Position numbers and translations under genes: made by a program
Notes under the pieces: generated by a model
Seen by the model: only the letters and a program-made list of their open reading frames with translations
Told to the model about the DNA's origin: nothing
The model's database searches: none
Part shown: positions 22,828 through 33,082 of the stretch, in pieces
How positions within the stretch are numbered: position 1 is the first letter of the stretch
Layout of the letters: each line of letters begins with the position of its first letter
Origin: Papiliotrema nemorosa
Lineage: Eukaryota; Basidiomycota; Tremellomycetes; Tremellales; Rhynchogastremaceae
Length of the DNA: 64,000 nucleotides
Reading direction: 5' to 3'
NCBI GenBank assembly: GCA_032158125.1
Contig: JASKOT010000003.1
Span: 744,001-808,000 of the forward strand

Positions 22828-24093
22828 ATGGACCTCTCAGCATTGGGGTCCACCCTCCCGCCCGACTTGGCAGACGTAGAGAGGGAAATGGGCGAGAAGT
22901 TTAGAGGTGAGTACCCGTTGGCATGTATCCTTCTTGCTCCCTGCGCCAGCAATCACACGAACACTACTTGCTTCAATGATGGCAAGAGGTTGAAGCTGAC
23001 TTGTCCAGCCTCCGCATTGAGCATCACTACATTGTATAAGGCTTCTTTGTCTGCGACAAAGGTGAGAAATAATATCCCAACATCATCGCCCTTCCCCCCA
23101 CAGGTCGCATGACACGCTTCACCTTAGTGCGGGTTGCTGATGGTATAGCAAGCATACCACTCGGGTTACTCATCATGCTTGTGAGTCCAATCATCGCCTT
23201 GACGCGCGTTTGATCACATCTGATGATATAGGTCCGACGTGTTATCTACGGTCCAATCTTCCATTGCTTCGGGTCAAGATGCGTCTCAAACCCTGTCGCG
23301 CCTCATGGACTGGGTGGAATCCCGCGAGGTGAGTTGCCTTTACCATTCACATGTAGCTCACAGCCAGGCCGCAATGGTAGCATTCGCAGCAGATGATACC
23401 GAAGAGCCAAGCTCGGCAGCATCCACATCCGCCCCTGGTCCCGTGCCTCCGAGACGCTCAGCTCAGGCTCGAAGTGCCCTTTCACGTCTACAGCAATCAT
23501 CTCAACGGGTGGCCTCTGAACCTGCACCGGATCATCCCCCTCAACCGCAACTCGCTCAAATGGCACATACAGGGCATTCCACCCCAGTCTCCACCAGTCA
23601 ATCATCTTGGCAACCCACTCCCGCCCCATACCCTTCCAGCTCCCCTTCAACATCCACCACGGCATCCACATCAGTTCCTCGCCCTGTTCTACTTCATCAG
23701 TCTTCTTCGCGCAAACACCACCATTCCCCCGTCCGCTCCTCACACCGCGCCGAACAGGCAATGATGGGTCATCCACCTTCCTCGTCCTTTGATCCAACTC
23801 TACCACCTTTGCCCGCGGCTGGAGCACCTTTCATCACTACTAGCACAACCAGCGTCCCGATAGGATCCAAGCGGCCTTTGCTGGATATTGAAATGGCGGA
23901 TGACACTGGTTCTCCACCTCCGAGATCGACCGTCGCGAGGGCGAGCAAGAGGAGGAGTTTGGGTAATCATCTAGTCAAAGGAGAAGAAACGAATGATTCA
24001 GACAAGGACAAGGATAGAGATAGGAGAAGGGGAGGGCGGAGAGGTCATGGTGGTGGAGGTACCGGTGGAGGGGTCGGCACGGCGGGAACGTGA
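22828..24093 (+). CDS. HAPSTR1/TAPR1-like (C16orf72 family, DUF4588) stress-response protein
   Basis: Exons 22828-22906, 23009-23061, 23149-23180, 23232-23328, 23368-24093; 328 aa. The family domain is the N-terminal 90 residues assembled from four short exons: FRASALSITTLYKAS, then QAYHSGYSSCLSDVLS, then LMDWVESRE. This layout (ALxxTxLYK, GYxxxLxD, WxExR) matches the HAPSTR1/TAPR1 family, whose human member is a nuclear regulator of stress signalling working with the ligase HUWE1. The rest is Ser/Pro/His-rich and disordered, ending in a basic Gly-rich tail with a likely nuclear localisation signal (SKRRS). Intron 1 is 102 nt and intron 2 is 87 nt. Assignment is by motif recognition and should be read as family level. 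Confidence 0.65.
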
Positions 24094-24203
24094 ACTCGAG
24101 GGGGATGATGCACTCCTGCATTCGGGGTGATAATGTGTACACTCGCACGGTTCCAACATGTATGCATCTAGTCATGTACAACTCGTCGTCCCAGGAATTC
24201 ATG

Positions 24204-25532
24204 TTAGGTCTTTACCGTCAGATCATACCATTTAACGAGGACCATGTGCGCAGGTCCAGACTGCTCTTCGAGAAGCTTTACAAAATCATCTGTTGCACGG
24301 CGAACCCAGGTGATGGCGGGCCATAAGTTTCTGAGAAGTAAGCACCGCTTGAGAGAGTTGATGGCGTGTAAAACGGCAACGGTGTTGTTGGTGGCAGAAG
24401 GTCGATCGTAGATGTTCATAATGTCCTCGGGGAGTTGGTCGAGCTGTTTGATGGCGTCTCTGGGTGATTCCTCGCGAAAGAGGTACGCGGGGGGAGCGCT
24501 GCGATGTCGTATATCAAGAGGCATCTTGACGTCCCGCATAGCCCGAAACAGCGACATGGGAGAGAAATTGGACGGCGGGTTGGTAATGAGATTTGCGATA
24601 CGGTGATGGCCCAATTTCCAGCACTGAGCCAAGTAGAGACCTTCAAGCGATCCATCCGACGGTTCGAAATCCGCATCCTTGAATCTTTGGTATATGACAA
24701 TATCAAGATCTAGGACAAAAGCGAGGTGTCGATCAGCGTCGACAGCGTTGGGGTTGGAGAGATACATCCAAGCGGCAGCTGTCGCCAGGGCAATCTCCAT
24801 GATATGCGGGGATCGCAGCGCCGAGTTTACAATGTCCCGGCTCTGTGTGGTGTCGTCGTTGTTCGCAATCGATACATCCGTGAGCTCAGGGGCAATCTGA
24901 GTGGTGAAGAGATGAAAGTAGCGAAGATGCTGCATGTCGAGCACGACCCGAGACGTCGACGTCTCGGCTGCCGACGGGGGATCTTCCGCTGGGCGTCTTG
25001 TTGTCGGTAAAGCAGGTCCATTGACAACTCCAGTCGTTTGGAATCGGGTGTTCTGCGTGTGAACCCCGGCATCGGGTGTGCGACTCATTTGCGAGTCGTC
25101 TACATCGGTCGAGACCTCGAAATATGACACAAGTGCACCACGGAAAAAAGTCTGCATCGACACTCGTACGCCCAGCTTGTCAATCTCGGCCTGACGATCC
25201 GGATGTACGTCCGTCCAGTGCTTGCGCAGTCGTTTCGAACTAGCACACAGATGCGCACAGTTCTCAAAGGTGCATCTCCAACCCGATATAACCGACAGCC
25301 CGTCTATCGGAAGACTGTAGGGTAAAGGTTGGCGTATCGAGCATGGGAGTTCCAGTGGAAGGTCCTTGTATGCATCGATAAGATTTTTTCGGGCTTGGCG
25401 GTAGATCTTGTGTCGAAGAAGATGACTATCCAAGGCAGAAGGTTGCACGGCGTATTGACATTCTCGACAGATGATGATCCGGTACTGAGGATTGTAGATG
25501 AGCAGGTCGCCCGGTAACTCGGTCCGAGACAT
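24204..25532 (-). CDS. OrsD-like double zinc-finger protein (DUF3505), single exon
   Basis: An uninterrupted 442-codon frame, in contrast to the multi-exon genes around it. Two Cys2-His2-like fingers lie in the first 130 residues: CRECQYAVQPSALDSHLLRH and WRCTFENCAHLCASSKRLRKHW. They are followed by a helical region with no catalytic motif (for example RYFHLFTTQIAPELTDV and LDLDIVIYQRFKDADF). This resembles the OrsD family named from the orsellinic-acid cluster of Aspergillus; function is unknown and a regulatory DNA-binding role is only inferred. The end (VLVKWYDLTVKT) is abrupt, and a GTATGA donor lies just before the stop, so a short downstream exon is possible. Convergent with the HAPSTR1-like gene and divergent from the reductase gene. 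Confidence 0.7.
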   Translation of the reverse strand: MSRTELPGDLLIYNPQYRIIICRECQYAVQPSALDSHLLRHKIYRQARKNLIDAYKDLPLELPCSIRQPLPYSLPIDGLSVISGWRCTFENCAHLCASSKRLRKHWTDVHPDRQAEIDKLGVRVSMQTFFRGALVSYFEVSTDVDDSQMSRTPDAGVHTQNTRFQTTGVVNGPALPTTRRPAEDPPSAAETSTSRVVLDMQHLRYFHLFTTQIAPELTDVSIANNDDTTQSRDIVNSALRSPHIMEIALATAAAWMYLSNPNAVDADRHLAFVLDLDIVIYQRFKDADFEPSDGSLEGLYLAQCWKLGHHRIANLITNPPSNFSPMSLFRAMRDVKMPLDIRHRSAPPAYLFREESPRDAIKQLDQLPEDIMNIYDRPSATNNTVAVLHAINSLKRCLLLRNLWPAITWVRRATDDFVKLLEEQSGPAHMVLVKWYDLTVKT

Positions 25533-25897
25533 CGAGACGATGTGTCCTCAAGCGATGGCGCGATTGACTATCATGATCAATCTGTGACACTACACGAACG
25601 TGCTATCTTCATGTCTGATGAACATTGGTAATGTGTTGAATGGACTCCGAGAGCGAGGATGAACGCCATGTTGGATTCTGGGAACGGCACCTGTGGTTCC
25701 AATGTGGCACCTCGTCCACACCTTTGGGATGACTGATATGCACCGCAGTGTCCTCTGTTTGATGACAGATCCGGACAAGAGGATGACCACCAGCAGACCG
25801 TCGGTCTCAGACAATGCCGAGTATAAGAGTGTGCAAAGGTTACAGAACATGTGCATCCAAATCTCACTTCGCATTCAACAGCCCTTGAACTCTTACC
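25533..25897. promoter_or_regulatory. Shared divergent promoter of the OrsD-like gene and the MDR reductase
   Basis: A 365 nt interval between two start codons pointing apart. No obvious inverted CGG repeat or TATA box. The pair is likely co-regulated by position only; this is inference. Confidence 0.35.
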
Positions 25898-26998
25898 ATG
25901 TCAACCCCCCTCAATCAAGCAGCCTACCTCGACAAAGCTGGCCAGCCGCTCGAGGTACGACAGGCCCCTCTTCCATCCCCTGGCACAGGCGAGATTGTCG
26001 TACGCAACTCGGCGATTGCGATCAATCCACTCGATTGGCATATGGCAGATCACGGAGTCTTCATCCGGCAATGGCCCGCCATCTTCGGTTGCGATGTCGC
26101 AGGCATCGTGTACGCTGTCGGAGAAGGAGTGACCAGGTTCAAAGTTGGAGATAGAGTCATTGGGTGCGTACTACGATCCTACCCAAAGACGCCGACTGAA
26201 AAGTGCAGACACACCATCAACCTTGTCACTGGTCGACCAGAGCATGGAGCTTTCGCCCACTACTCCATCGTCCCCGAGATCAAAGCGGCCATTCTACCTT
26301 CCCATATCACCTTTCAAGATGGATGTGTCATCCCATTCGCCCTCGAAGCGGCTGTATGCGTCTTGTCGGTCAAAGAAGCAGGTTTCGCCTTGCCTGAAGT
26401 TCCCATCCCCGCTCTAGGCTTGGGGTATCCTTCCTCGGAAAAGAACGTCAAGGAGCTAGGCAAAACTTTGGTCATCCATGGAGGATCCTCTTCGGTTGGT
26501 TCGATGACCACTCAGGTTGCTCGAGCTACCGGTATCAACGTTGTATCAATCGTTGGTCCCGCCAACATGGACCTCGCCAAACGAAGCGGAGCGAATATCG
26601 CCATCGATCGACATACGCCGGACCTTGTGGAGAAAGTCCTCGCCGCTGTACATGACATTGGCAAAGAGTTCATCGGTATTTTTGACGCTATCGGAGACGA
26701 AGGGACGTTGAAGATCGATCTCGAAATACTCGATCATCTTCAAGGAGGTCACCTCGCGCTTACCCATCCTCCTCCTCCGGGTCTTCCCGAAAACGTCAAG
26801 GCTGGAATGATCTTTGCCGTGAACGATATCGCTACTCCCGTCTGGCAAGACTTTGTCACTCCAGCCCTTGAAAATGGTCGATTGCAGTGTCTGCCTCCTC
26901 CGCTTGTGGTTGGAAATGATCTTGGAGCGATTCAGAAAACACTGGAGATGAGCAAAGCAGGAGTGAGCGGAAGAAAGCTGGTGGTCTTGCTAGACTAG
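25898..26998 (+). CDS. Zinc-type medium-chain dehydrogenase/reductase (quinone/enoyl reductase like)
   Basis: NAD(P)H-dependent oxidoreductase of the MDR superfamily. Conserved steps: PGTGEIVVRNSAIAINPLDW near the N-terminus, GCDVAGIVYAVGEGVTRFKVGDRV, the nucleotide-binding LVIHGGSSSVGSMTTQ, then FDAIGDEGTLKID. Zinc ligands of classical alcohol dehydrogenases are missing, as in quinone reductases and trans-acting enoyl reductases of secondary metabolism (toxD-like). The frame is open for 366 codons. However, 26164-26208 is very probably a 45 nt intron (GTGCGT donor, CCGACTGA branch, GCAG acceptor). Removing it gives RVIGHTINLVTGRPEHGAFAHY-type continuity, seen across the family, and a 351 aa protein. 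Confidence 0.88.
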   Translation: MSTPLNQAAYLDKAGQPLEVRQAPLPSPGTGEIVVRNSAIAINPLDWHMADHGVFIRQWPAIFGCDVAGIVYAVGEGVTRFKVGDRVIGCVLRSYPKTPTEKCRHTINLVTGRPEHGAFAHYSIVPEIKAAILPSHITFQDGCVIPFALEAAVCVLSVKEAGFALPEVPIPALGLGYPSSEKNVKELGKTLVIHGGSSSVGSMTTQVARATGINVVSIVGPANMDLAKRSGANIAIDRHTPDLVEKVLAAVHDIGKEFIGIFDAIGDEGTLKIDLEILDHLQGGHLALTHPPPPGLPENVKAGMIFAVNDIATPVWQDFVTPALENGRLQCLPPPLVVGNDLGAIQKTLEMSKAGVSGRKLVVLLD

Positions 26999-27188
26999 GC
27001 ATCATATCCAGTCGTCTAGCTGCGAAGTGAACTCGGTAGCATGCTGTTGATGCTTTGAGGGGACTGGCCTTTTGATGGTATATGCAAGCATTGCGGAGTC
27101 CCGCGGTTCCTAAAGTCAACGTCACCTCGACCTCGTGTAGAATCATCCAACAGTGCACCCCAGTCTTCTACTCCATGCGACAGCCAAA

Positions 27189-28947
27189 ATGAGCACCTTT
27201 CCCTCGTATGTCGACGTCCCAGGATGTGCCATACCCATAAGCGAAAACCCTACGATACATCAGCCCAAACCCGCGGTGCCAGAGGTCAAGCGCGCTCCCT
27301 CCTTCCCTCCTTCCGCCGCGCCAGCACCAGCTGCGAGGAAATTCACCGTACCTACCACCGCGTCAATCTCCACAAATGTGTCGGACATGCTGTTGAGCAG
27401 TCTCTTACCGCCCAACCTGCCAAAGATCCCTCAGGGAAACAGGTCTACTGCTCCTGGCAGAACGAGAGAGTTGAGCTCGCACAAGGAGGCGCTGAGCCTG
27501 CCGCTGGTGTCGAATAACTTTAGGCGATTCGTCACGAAGGTCAGTGCACAAATGACTCCACATATTCGGAACGCCAGCCTAATTACAGGTCGGACCGGTG
27601 TTCTGGCTGCAGGACAGGGTCGAAGAGGTCTTATTTTGGAGAAAACCTAAATGGACTTGGGCATACTTGATCGTTTGGACCTTTATTTGTATGTACTAGA
27701 TCTCACAGCGATTCGCTGACTGACCAATATAGCCTTCAATCCCAGATTGCTGCTTCTGATCCCCTCTGCGACGCTCATACTCATCTTGGTCCACATTCAC
27801 GAAAAGACGCACCCGATACCCTCCCTCCTTGGAGTGACTCTGGCTCCGGCATCTGCGACTCAACGGATCACCTCCAGCCCGTCGATGGGACAGGGCACTG
27901 CCACAGTGACAAATTCAGCAGAAGGAGAGATACCTGTCGTTCCGCCAAAAGAGGCAGAGAGCGGAGTGGACTATTACATGAATCTTCAAGCTATCCAGAA
28001 CCTGATGGGCCTCATGTGAGTTGCTGTACCGCGGCTCGTGCTGATGGTAGCTCGGATGTGTATGATTATGCTGCACCTCGACTTGTACAACTCTCAAATC
28101 CCACCTCTTCACCAAACACCTTTCCTCTCACAGCGACCCACCTCATCTTGATTCTTTTACCACCCACCCTGGCTTTACCCCTGCTCCCCTCATTCCTCAT
28201 GCCGTATCTCCTTCTCCCGCTCGGCTACCTTCCTGCGCTGTGCTTCCACCCTAATCTCACCCCATTCATCCTCGCCTTACCCCGACACCCGCAAGTTTTA
28301 CGTGTGAGGTCTCTCCTCGAGAGGGTAGTCATGACCGATTCTTTATCGGACGACCTCGGTCAGTGCAGGATAGAAATGGTAGAAGTGTGGGAGAATGAGC
28401 GCCTCGACCCGTCGGTCGCTGCCAAACCCCCGGCCGGAGCGCTGCCCACATCGAGTTGGTCTTCACGTTTCCTGCGCGCTGGCGAGCGAGCGCCCTGGCT
28501 AAAGGTCTCTAAAGATGGGACATTGTGGAAGGAGGAAGGCTCGTCCGAGGATAAAAAGTCGGCAGAAAGCAAAATGGTTCTCGCATTGAAACACGGTTGG
28601 GACTTTGTTCCGAGCGAAGAATGGAAGGTGGATGTCTGCGGTCTATGGACCGAGGCCGGAGCTGACGAAGGTGAGTAGTGCAACATGGGATGGCCGGAAC
28701 CTGACCATCAGACGGCTGGAGCTACACTGATGATTCATGGCAGGTGAGTAGCTAGTTGCGAGTTGTGTGAGAATAGATCTCTCGGCTGAAACATTAGAAT
28801 CCTGCACCTACCCCGTTCACCGAGGCAGAAGTGACTACCGAGAAGCAACAGCTGCCCGGGCTCGCTTTAAGACGAACAACTAGGAGGCGTAGATGGTGGA
28901 GACGGGTGTATCTTGCGGCTGACGCTGATAAGACTACAGGATGGTAG
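27189..28947 (+). CDS. Pex24/Dysferlin-domain peroxisomal membrane peroxin (Pex24/28-32 family)
   Basis: Integral membrane protein of peroxisomes or peroxisome-ER contacts that controls peroxisome number and size. Exons 27189-27539, 27589-27688, 27733-28015, 28051-28670, 28712-28743, 28798-28947; 511 aa. The family core is FRRFVTKVGPVFWLQDRVEEV then FWRKPKWTWAYLIVW, with two hydrophobic stretches, YMNLQAIQNLMGL, and a further hairpin of membrane helices. The C-terminal Dysferlin halves are present: WDFVPSEEWKVDVCG, GWSYTDDSW, and an Arg-rich end RRRRWWRRVY. The N-terminal 80 residues are Pro/Ser-rich. The start at 27189 was chosen over a longer in-frame start at 27153, which would use the preceding CACTCC-rich leader. 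Confidence 0.85.
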
Positions 28948-29604
28948 TCCAGGTATTGTATTGTATTATGCAAAGCCGGGGATGATACGCGTCGATGCAG
29001 CTTCCGCGGCTGGTCTCCGATGACCGAGAGTTGCTCGGGGGGAGGGAACAGGGCTTAAATAAGCTTCAACAAAGGGGGTAATAAGAGGGCGCACCGTCTG
29101 AGCGGCCCTCTTAGATCCTCCATAAATTTACCCGAAATGGCAATATCAGGACCAAATTAACCGTTGTTTTGGCTATTTCCAGCAACACTTTGACCAAACT
29201 TCACTCTGCCGGAACGCATGCGCACCCTTTGTTGTTCTATTTGTCCCGGCCGGGATGCCTCTGGGTGGGAGAGCGTCGGGCAGTCGGTGACCGAAGTTGA
29301 TCAGAGAAAATGATCTTTTGCAGCCATGGGTTACTGTCGGTCACCGTGGCGACCATTTTACATATATAACCTGCATCTCGGGCTGAACGTCCTTCAACAA
29401 TCCCAACACGATCCGACTTGACCTGTATCCAATCTAGGTCAGATTGAACACGAGTGAAGATCACCCTTTCGATTACGAGTGATAAGTCTACGTGGTCAGC
29501 TTGGCGACTCTCGGCACGCTTATTTTGGTCATCACCTTCGACCCCTATCTAATCAGCCAACGCGTCCCGGTATAACCCACGCGCACTGTTGTCAAAGCAA
29601 GAAC
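28948..29604 (+). promoter_or_regulatory. Promoter region of the first DHA2 transporter, with palindromic CGG/CCG sites
   Basis: About 650 nt without a gene. It contains a perfect 12 bp palindrome TCCCGGCCGGGA (29244-29255) and two CGG-N3-CCG elements that are inverted copies of each other: CGGTGACCG (29285-29293) and CGGTCACCG (29338-29346). A TATATAA box lies at 29363-29369, about 240 nt before the start codon. Paired CGG triplets are the usual target form of fungal Zn(II)2Cys6 regulators, which commonly control drug-efflux genes. Confidence 0.5.
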
Positions 29605-32045
29605 ATGGCCCAACCTACCAGCACAACTCAAAGCTCAAACATGCCATCACCCACACCTACCATTCACTCGACGGACGAAGGCCACAAAGAAGCCCTGCGC
29701 TCCTCGATCGGTCATTCTCGAACATCGCACGATGGTATCACCCCTTCCGTCCATTCGCTCAAGGGTGAGATGGATGCACCGGTCAGAGACAAGCACGCAG
29801 CACCGGCTGGTGTATCAGCGCAAGCTCCTATCGAAGTTTCCAAGTGGAGGTTTGCGTTGATCACGGCCTCGCTCATGTTTTCCATCTTTCTCTTTGCTTT
29901 GGGTATGTCCATGACCTGTCATCGCAGACTTTTCTCCTTTGTACCTCTCTACACCTCTGTCATACCGATTGAGTACTATACCACACAACAAACCGGCGAA
30001 ACAAGCTTCGCGCAGTGCATAGACCGCAGCTAACCCTCAGATCAACTCATCCTCTCGGTCGCCATTCCCAAGGTCTGTCCAGCGCTTCCAACAAGCTCGT
30101 GCCCAGTCCTGACGTGCAGATTACCAGTCAATTTGGTCAGCTCAACTCTCTGCCATGGCTTGCCAACGTCAGTACACCTCGTGTTGATCAAAACACACCG
30201 CTAACCATCAAGGCCTTCTTCCTCACGTTGCTCGGTTTCAACTTGATGTACGCCCAATGGCAGCAAATCTTCCCATCGAAAGCTGTGATACTCTTTGCAA
30301 TCACGATCTTCGAAGCTGGATCTGTAGTGTGTGGCGCAGCGCCTAGTATGGTTGTCCTTATCCTTGGTCGAGCGATCACTGGAGTTGGAGCTAGTGGTAT
30401 CTTCTCGGGTGCCATGTTGATCGTCGCCGAAATGGTCCCTCTGCATAGCAGAGCTCAATATTTTGGTATATTCGGTGTCTGGTGAGTTTATAGAGCTCTG
30501 CTGGGCCCTCTGCATCGTGGAATGAAGCTGACTTGGCCAGCTTCGCTGTGGCTTCCGTCGCTGGACCTCTCATCGGTGGCGCCTTTACCGACCACGTCTC
30601 TTGGCGATGGTGTTTCTAGTGTGTAGCAGCCTCGCAATAGACACCGTACCCAGCTGACAGACTCAGCATCAATCTCCCATTCGGTGGTATTGCCCTCGCG
30701 CTCATTGCCGCTTTCCAACCCATGTCGCCTCCTATGGGTCGAGCGGCCTCTTACAAAGGCTGGAACCGAGAGATGATCCGGGCTGTTCTGCGATGCGACT
30801 GGGGAGGAGTGGTCATCTCAATGGCTTGGGCCGTCTGCCTGATCCTCTTCCTTCAATGGGGAGGTATCGAGCGATCCTGGTCCGATGGAGGAGTCATCGC
30901 TTGCATCGTCCTTTCGGCGGTACTCATCCCGGTCTTCCTTGGTTACGAGTATTGGCTGGGAGAGAAGGCCATGTTCAAGATGCGCTTGCTCAAGCGACGA
31001 ACGATTGCGTGAGTGCATACCTACATGTTATATCTCAGTTTACTGATGATGCAGTGGAGCGTGTTTCCTCCTTGCGTGAGTTGTCGATTTTGCCCTCCCT
31101 CCCCCTCCCAGCATTCGCTGATGTGAAAAGAAATGTCTTTGGGCTCTTTATGCTTGAAGTGTACTATATAAGCGTCGCCTTCCAGGCCATTTACAACACC
31201 TCTGCGACTGGCGCAGGCATCAGGCTTCTCCCTTTCATCATGGTACAAATCGTCATCCTCATCGCTTCATCCAGAGTCATCCCTTTGATTGGTCGATACA
31301 AGTACGTCATCACTGCCGGCCCTGTCTTCCTCGCCATCGGTTCAGGTTTGCTGTACACGGTCAAATACGGTACCCCAATCAGTCACCTAATGGGATTCCA
31401 AGCCTTCCTGGGTGTCGGTATCGGATTATGTCTTCAAAACACAATGGTCGCGGTGCAACACGAGTTGAAGGCTGAGCCTTGGCTGGTATCTGCTGGGACT
31501 GGACTCTCCGTTTTCAGTAAGTCCAAAGACTGGCAGCTCCACGGCCGAGCTGACAGACAGTTGGGTTTGGAGGCCGAATCCTGGGTCTATCCCTCGCTGG
31601 ATCCGTCTTCTCCAACATGCTCAAGAAGAATCTTCACCGATACGCTCCCACCCTTCCTCGGGAATACGTCGAAGCCGTGGTCGGTCGAGCCGATGCTGTA
31701 TGGAAGATTGTTCCTGATGCCGATCGACCGGAAGTTTTGCTGGCGTACACGGAGACGATCAGACTAGTGTACATTCTCGGTCTGCCCTTTGCCATTCTGG
31801 CTTTCCTCGGTGGTCTCTGGATCAAAAATTCCAAGATGGCTTCTAAAGAGGAGGAGATGGCATCTATTCAAAAGATCAAGGAGAAGGCTGCCTTGGACGC
31901 TCAGGAGAAGAAGGATCTCGAGGATGCGGTGGTAGCTGGACGGGAGGAGAGGATTGCGGAAGACATCACTGCTGTTGCTCCTCAGGTGACGGTGAGCGAT
32001 CCTCAAGCTCTGCTCGACAAGCATGAGGGGAAGAGTGTCGTATAA
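29605..32045 (+). CDS. DHA2-type major facilitator transporter (14-TM drug:H+ antiporter family)
   Basis: Exons 29605-29902, 30041-30072, 30120-30167, 30213-30481, 30541-30618, 30667-31008, 31055-31075, 31131-31516, 31561-32045; 652 aa. A cytosolic Ser/Thr-rich tail of about 80 residues precedes TM1. Motifs: [20 protein letters not shown] (D1-like, TM1), [17 protein letters not shown], and the antiporter motif C form [17 protein letters not shown]. These are followed by the long central segment and a charged C-terminal tail with a coiled segment ([16 protein letters not shown]). Substrate cannot be told; relatives export fungal toxins, azoles or siderophores. Exon 7 is only 21 nt. Intron 1 is 138 nt. 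See the promoter entry for candidate Zn2Cys6 sites. Confidence 0.9.
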
Positions 32046-33082
32046 GGGGATCCATGTATATAGAGATGAGGTTATAATATGAAGATACACCGATGTCCGT
32101 CGAGATGCGATAATGACTACTCCTTTCGAGCAAGCTGAACGAGTTTGACCATTTGTACTGATGCATGCAACACAAGTCATAACGCCTATATCGCTTTCAT
32201 AGAGTGTGACTGCTTGTGGGCAAGCTTCTGGTCTGCTGTGTAGCGTTCGCGTGGAAGGAAATGTGCAGTAGGTGGTCGCACAAAAGTCTTCAACCGCGTC
32301 TTGGGGAGCTCGAGCTGGAGTGGCTGAGCATCAAGCACGTTTCAGTTTCGATCGATCATACTCGGACGTCTTTGCCCTCAATGGTGTTTACAGCTCCAAC
32401 ACGGGGGCTAGGCTGAAGATACGCGTATGGATCGGGGTATCACTTGTGAGCTTTTCCAACGAGCGGCGGCAAGCGTGACCGATTATGGGACTGCTTCATA
32501 ATTGGACCCTGAAATAGTAGAGTAAACTCGTGATGGCAACCCCCTTCTTCCCTCGACTCGTTTCACATTTGGCCCCCTCTCCCTGTCCCCTTCTCCGCCA
32601 ACATCCAATCCATCCAACCCATCTAGTTCCCCTATACGCAGCGTGAAACCTCCCACTTTGTACATAGTCACCTCTCAAGATCTAGCACCCATTCAAAACT
32701 GGAAACACTCGAAACGACATCGTACATCTGTTTAGAGCTTGTTCAAGCGGTGAAACAACTTGGGTGGCTCATACCCGTCGGATCCATCGCATCCAACACA
32801 AACGCATTGAATATCTCGGACAGTAACATCTATACGTGTTCTATAACATCCTAATACAGTATTCGCTTCGCCTCCATTCAGCCACAGGGAGAAACGCCAG
32901 AGTTAGGTATAGTTTCCGAGGACAAAAAGGAACTCCACCTCGAGTAGGACCCGAGTATCTATTGTCACCATCACAAGTGATCTGATCGCCTCTGTCCCCG
33001 CACTGTTCCCCAGGTTCATCGCCCTCCCGATCACATTCGACACCCTTTGGTCCCTCCCTCCCCCTCGAACGCCATCTGCGCC
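32046..33082. other. Intergenic region and promoter of the coiled-coil gene
   Basis: About 1 kb. The first 450 nt has no coding signal. The remainder is rich in C and T on the + strand (long runs such as CCCCTTCTCCGCC), typical of a strong fungal promoter or long leader for the gene starting at 33083. Confidence 0.35.
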
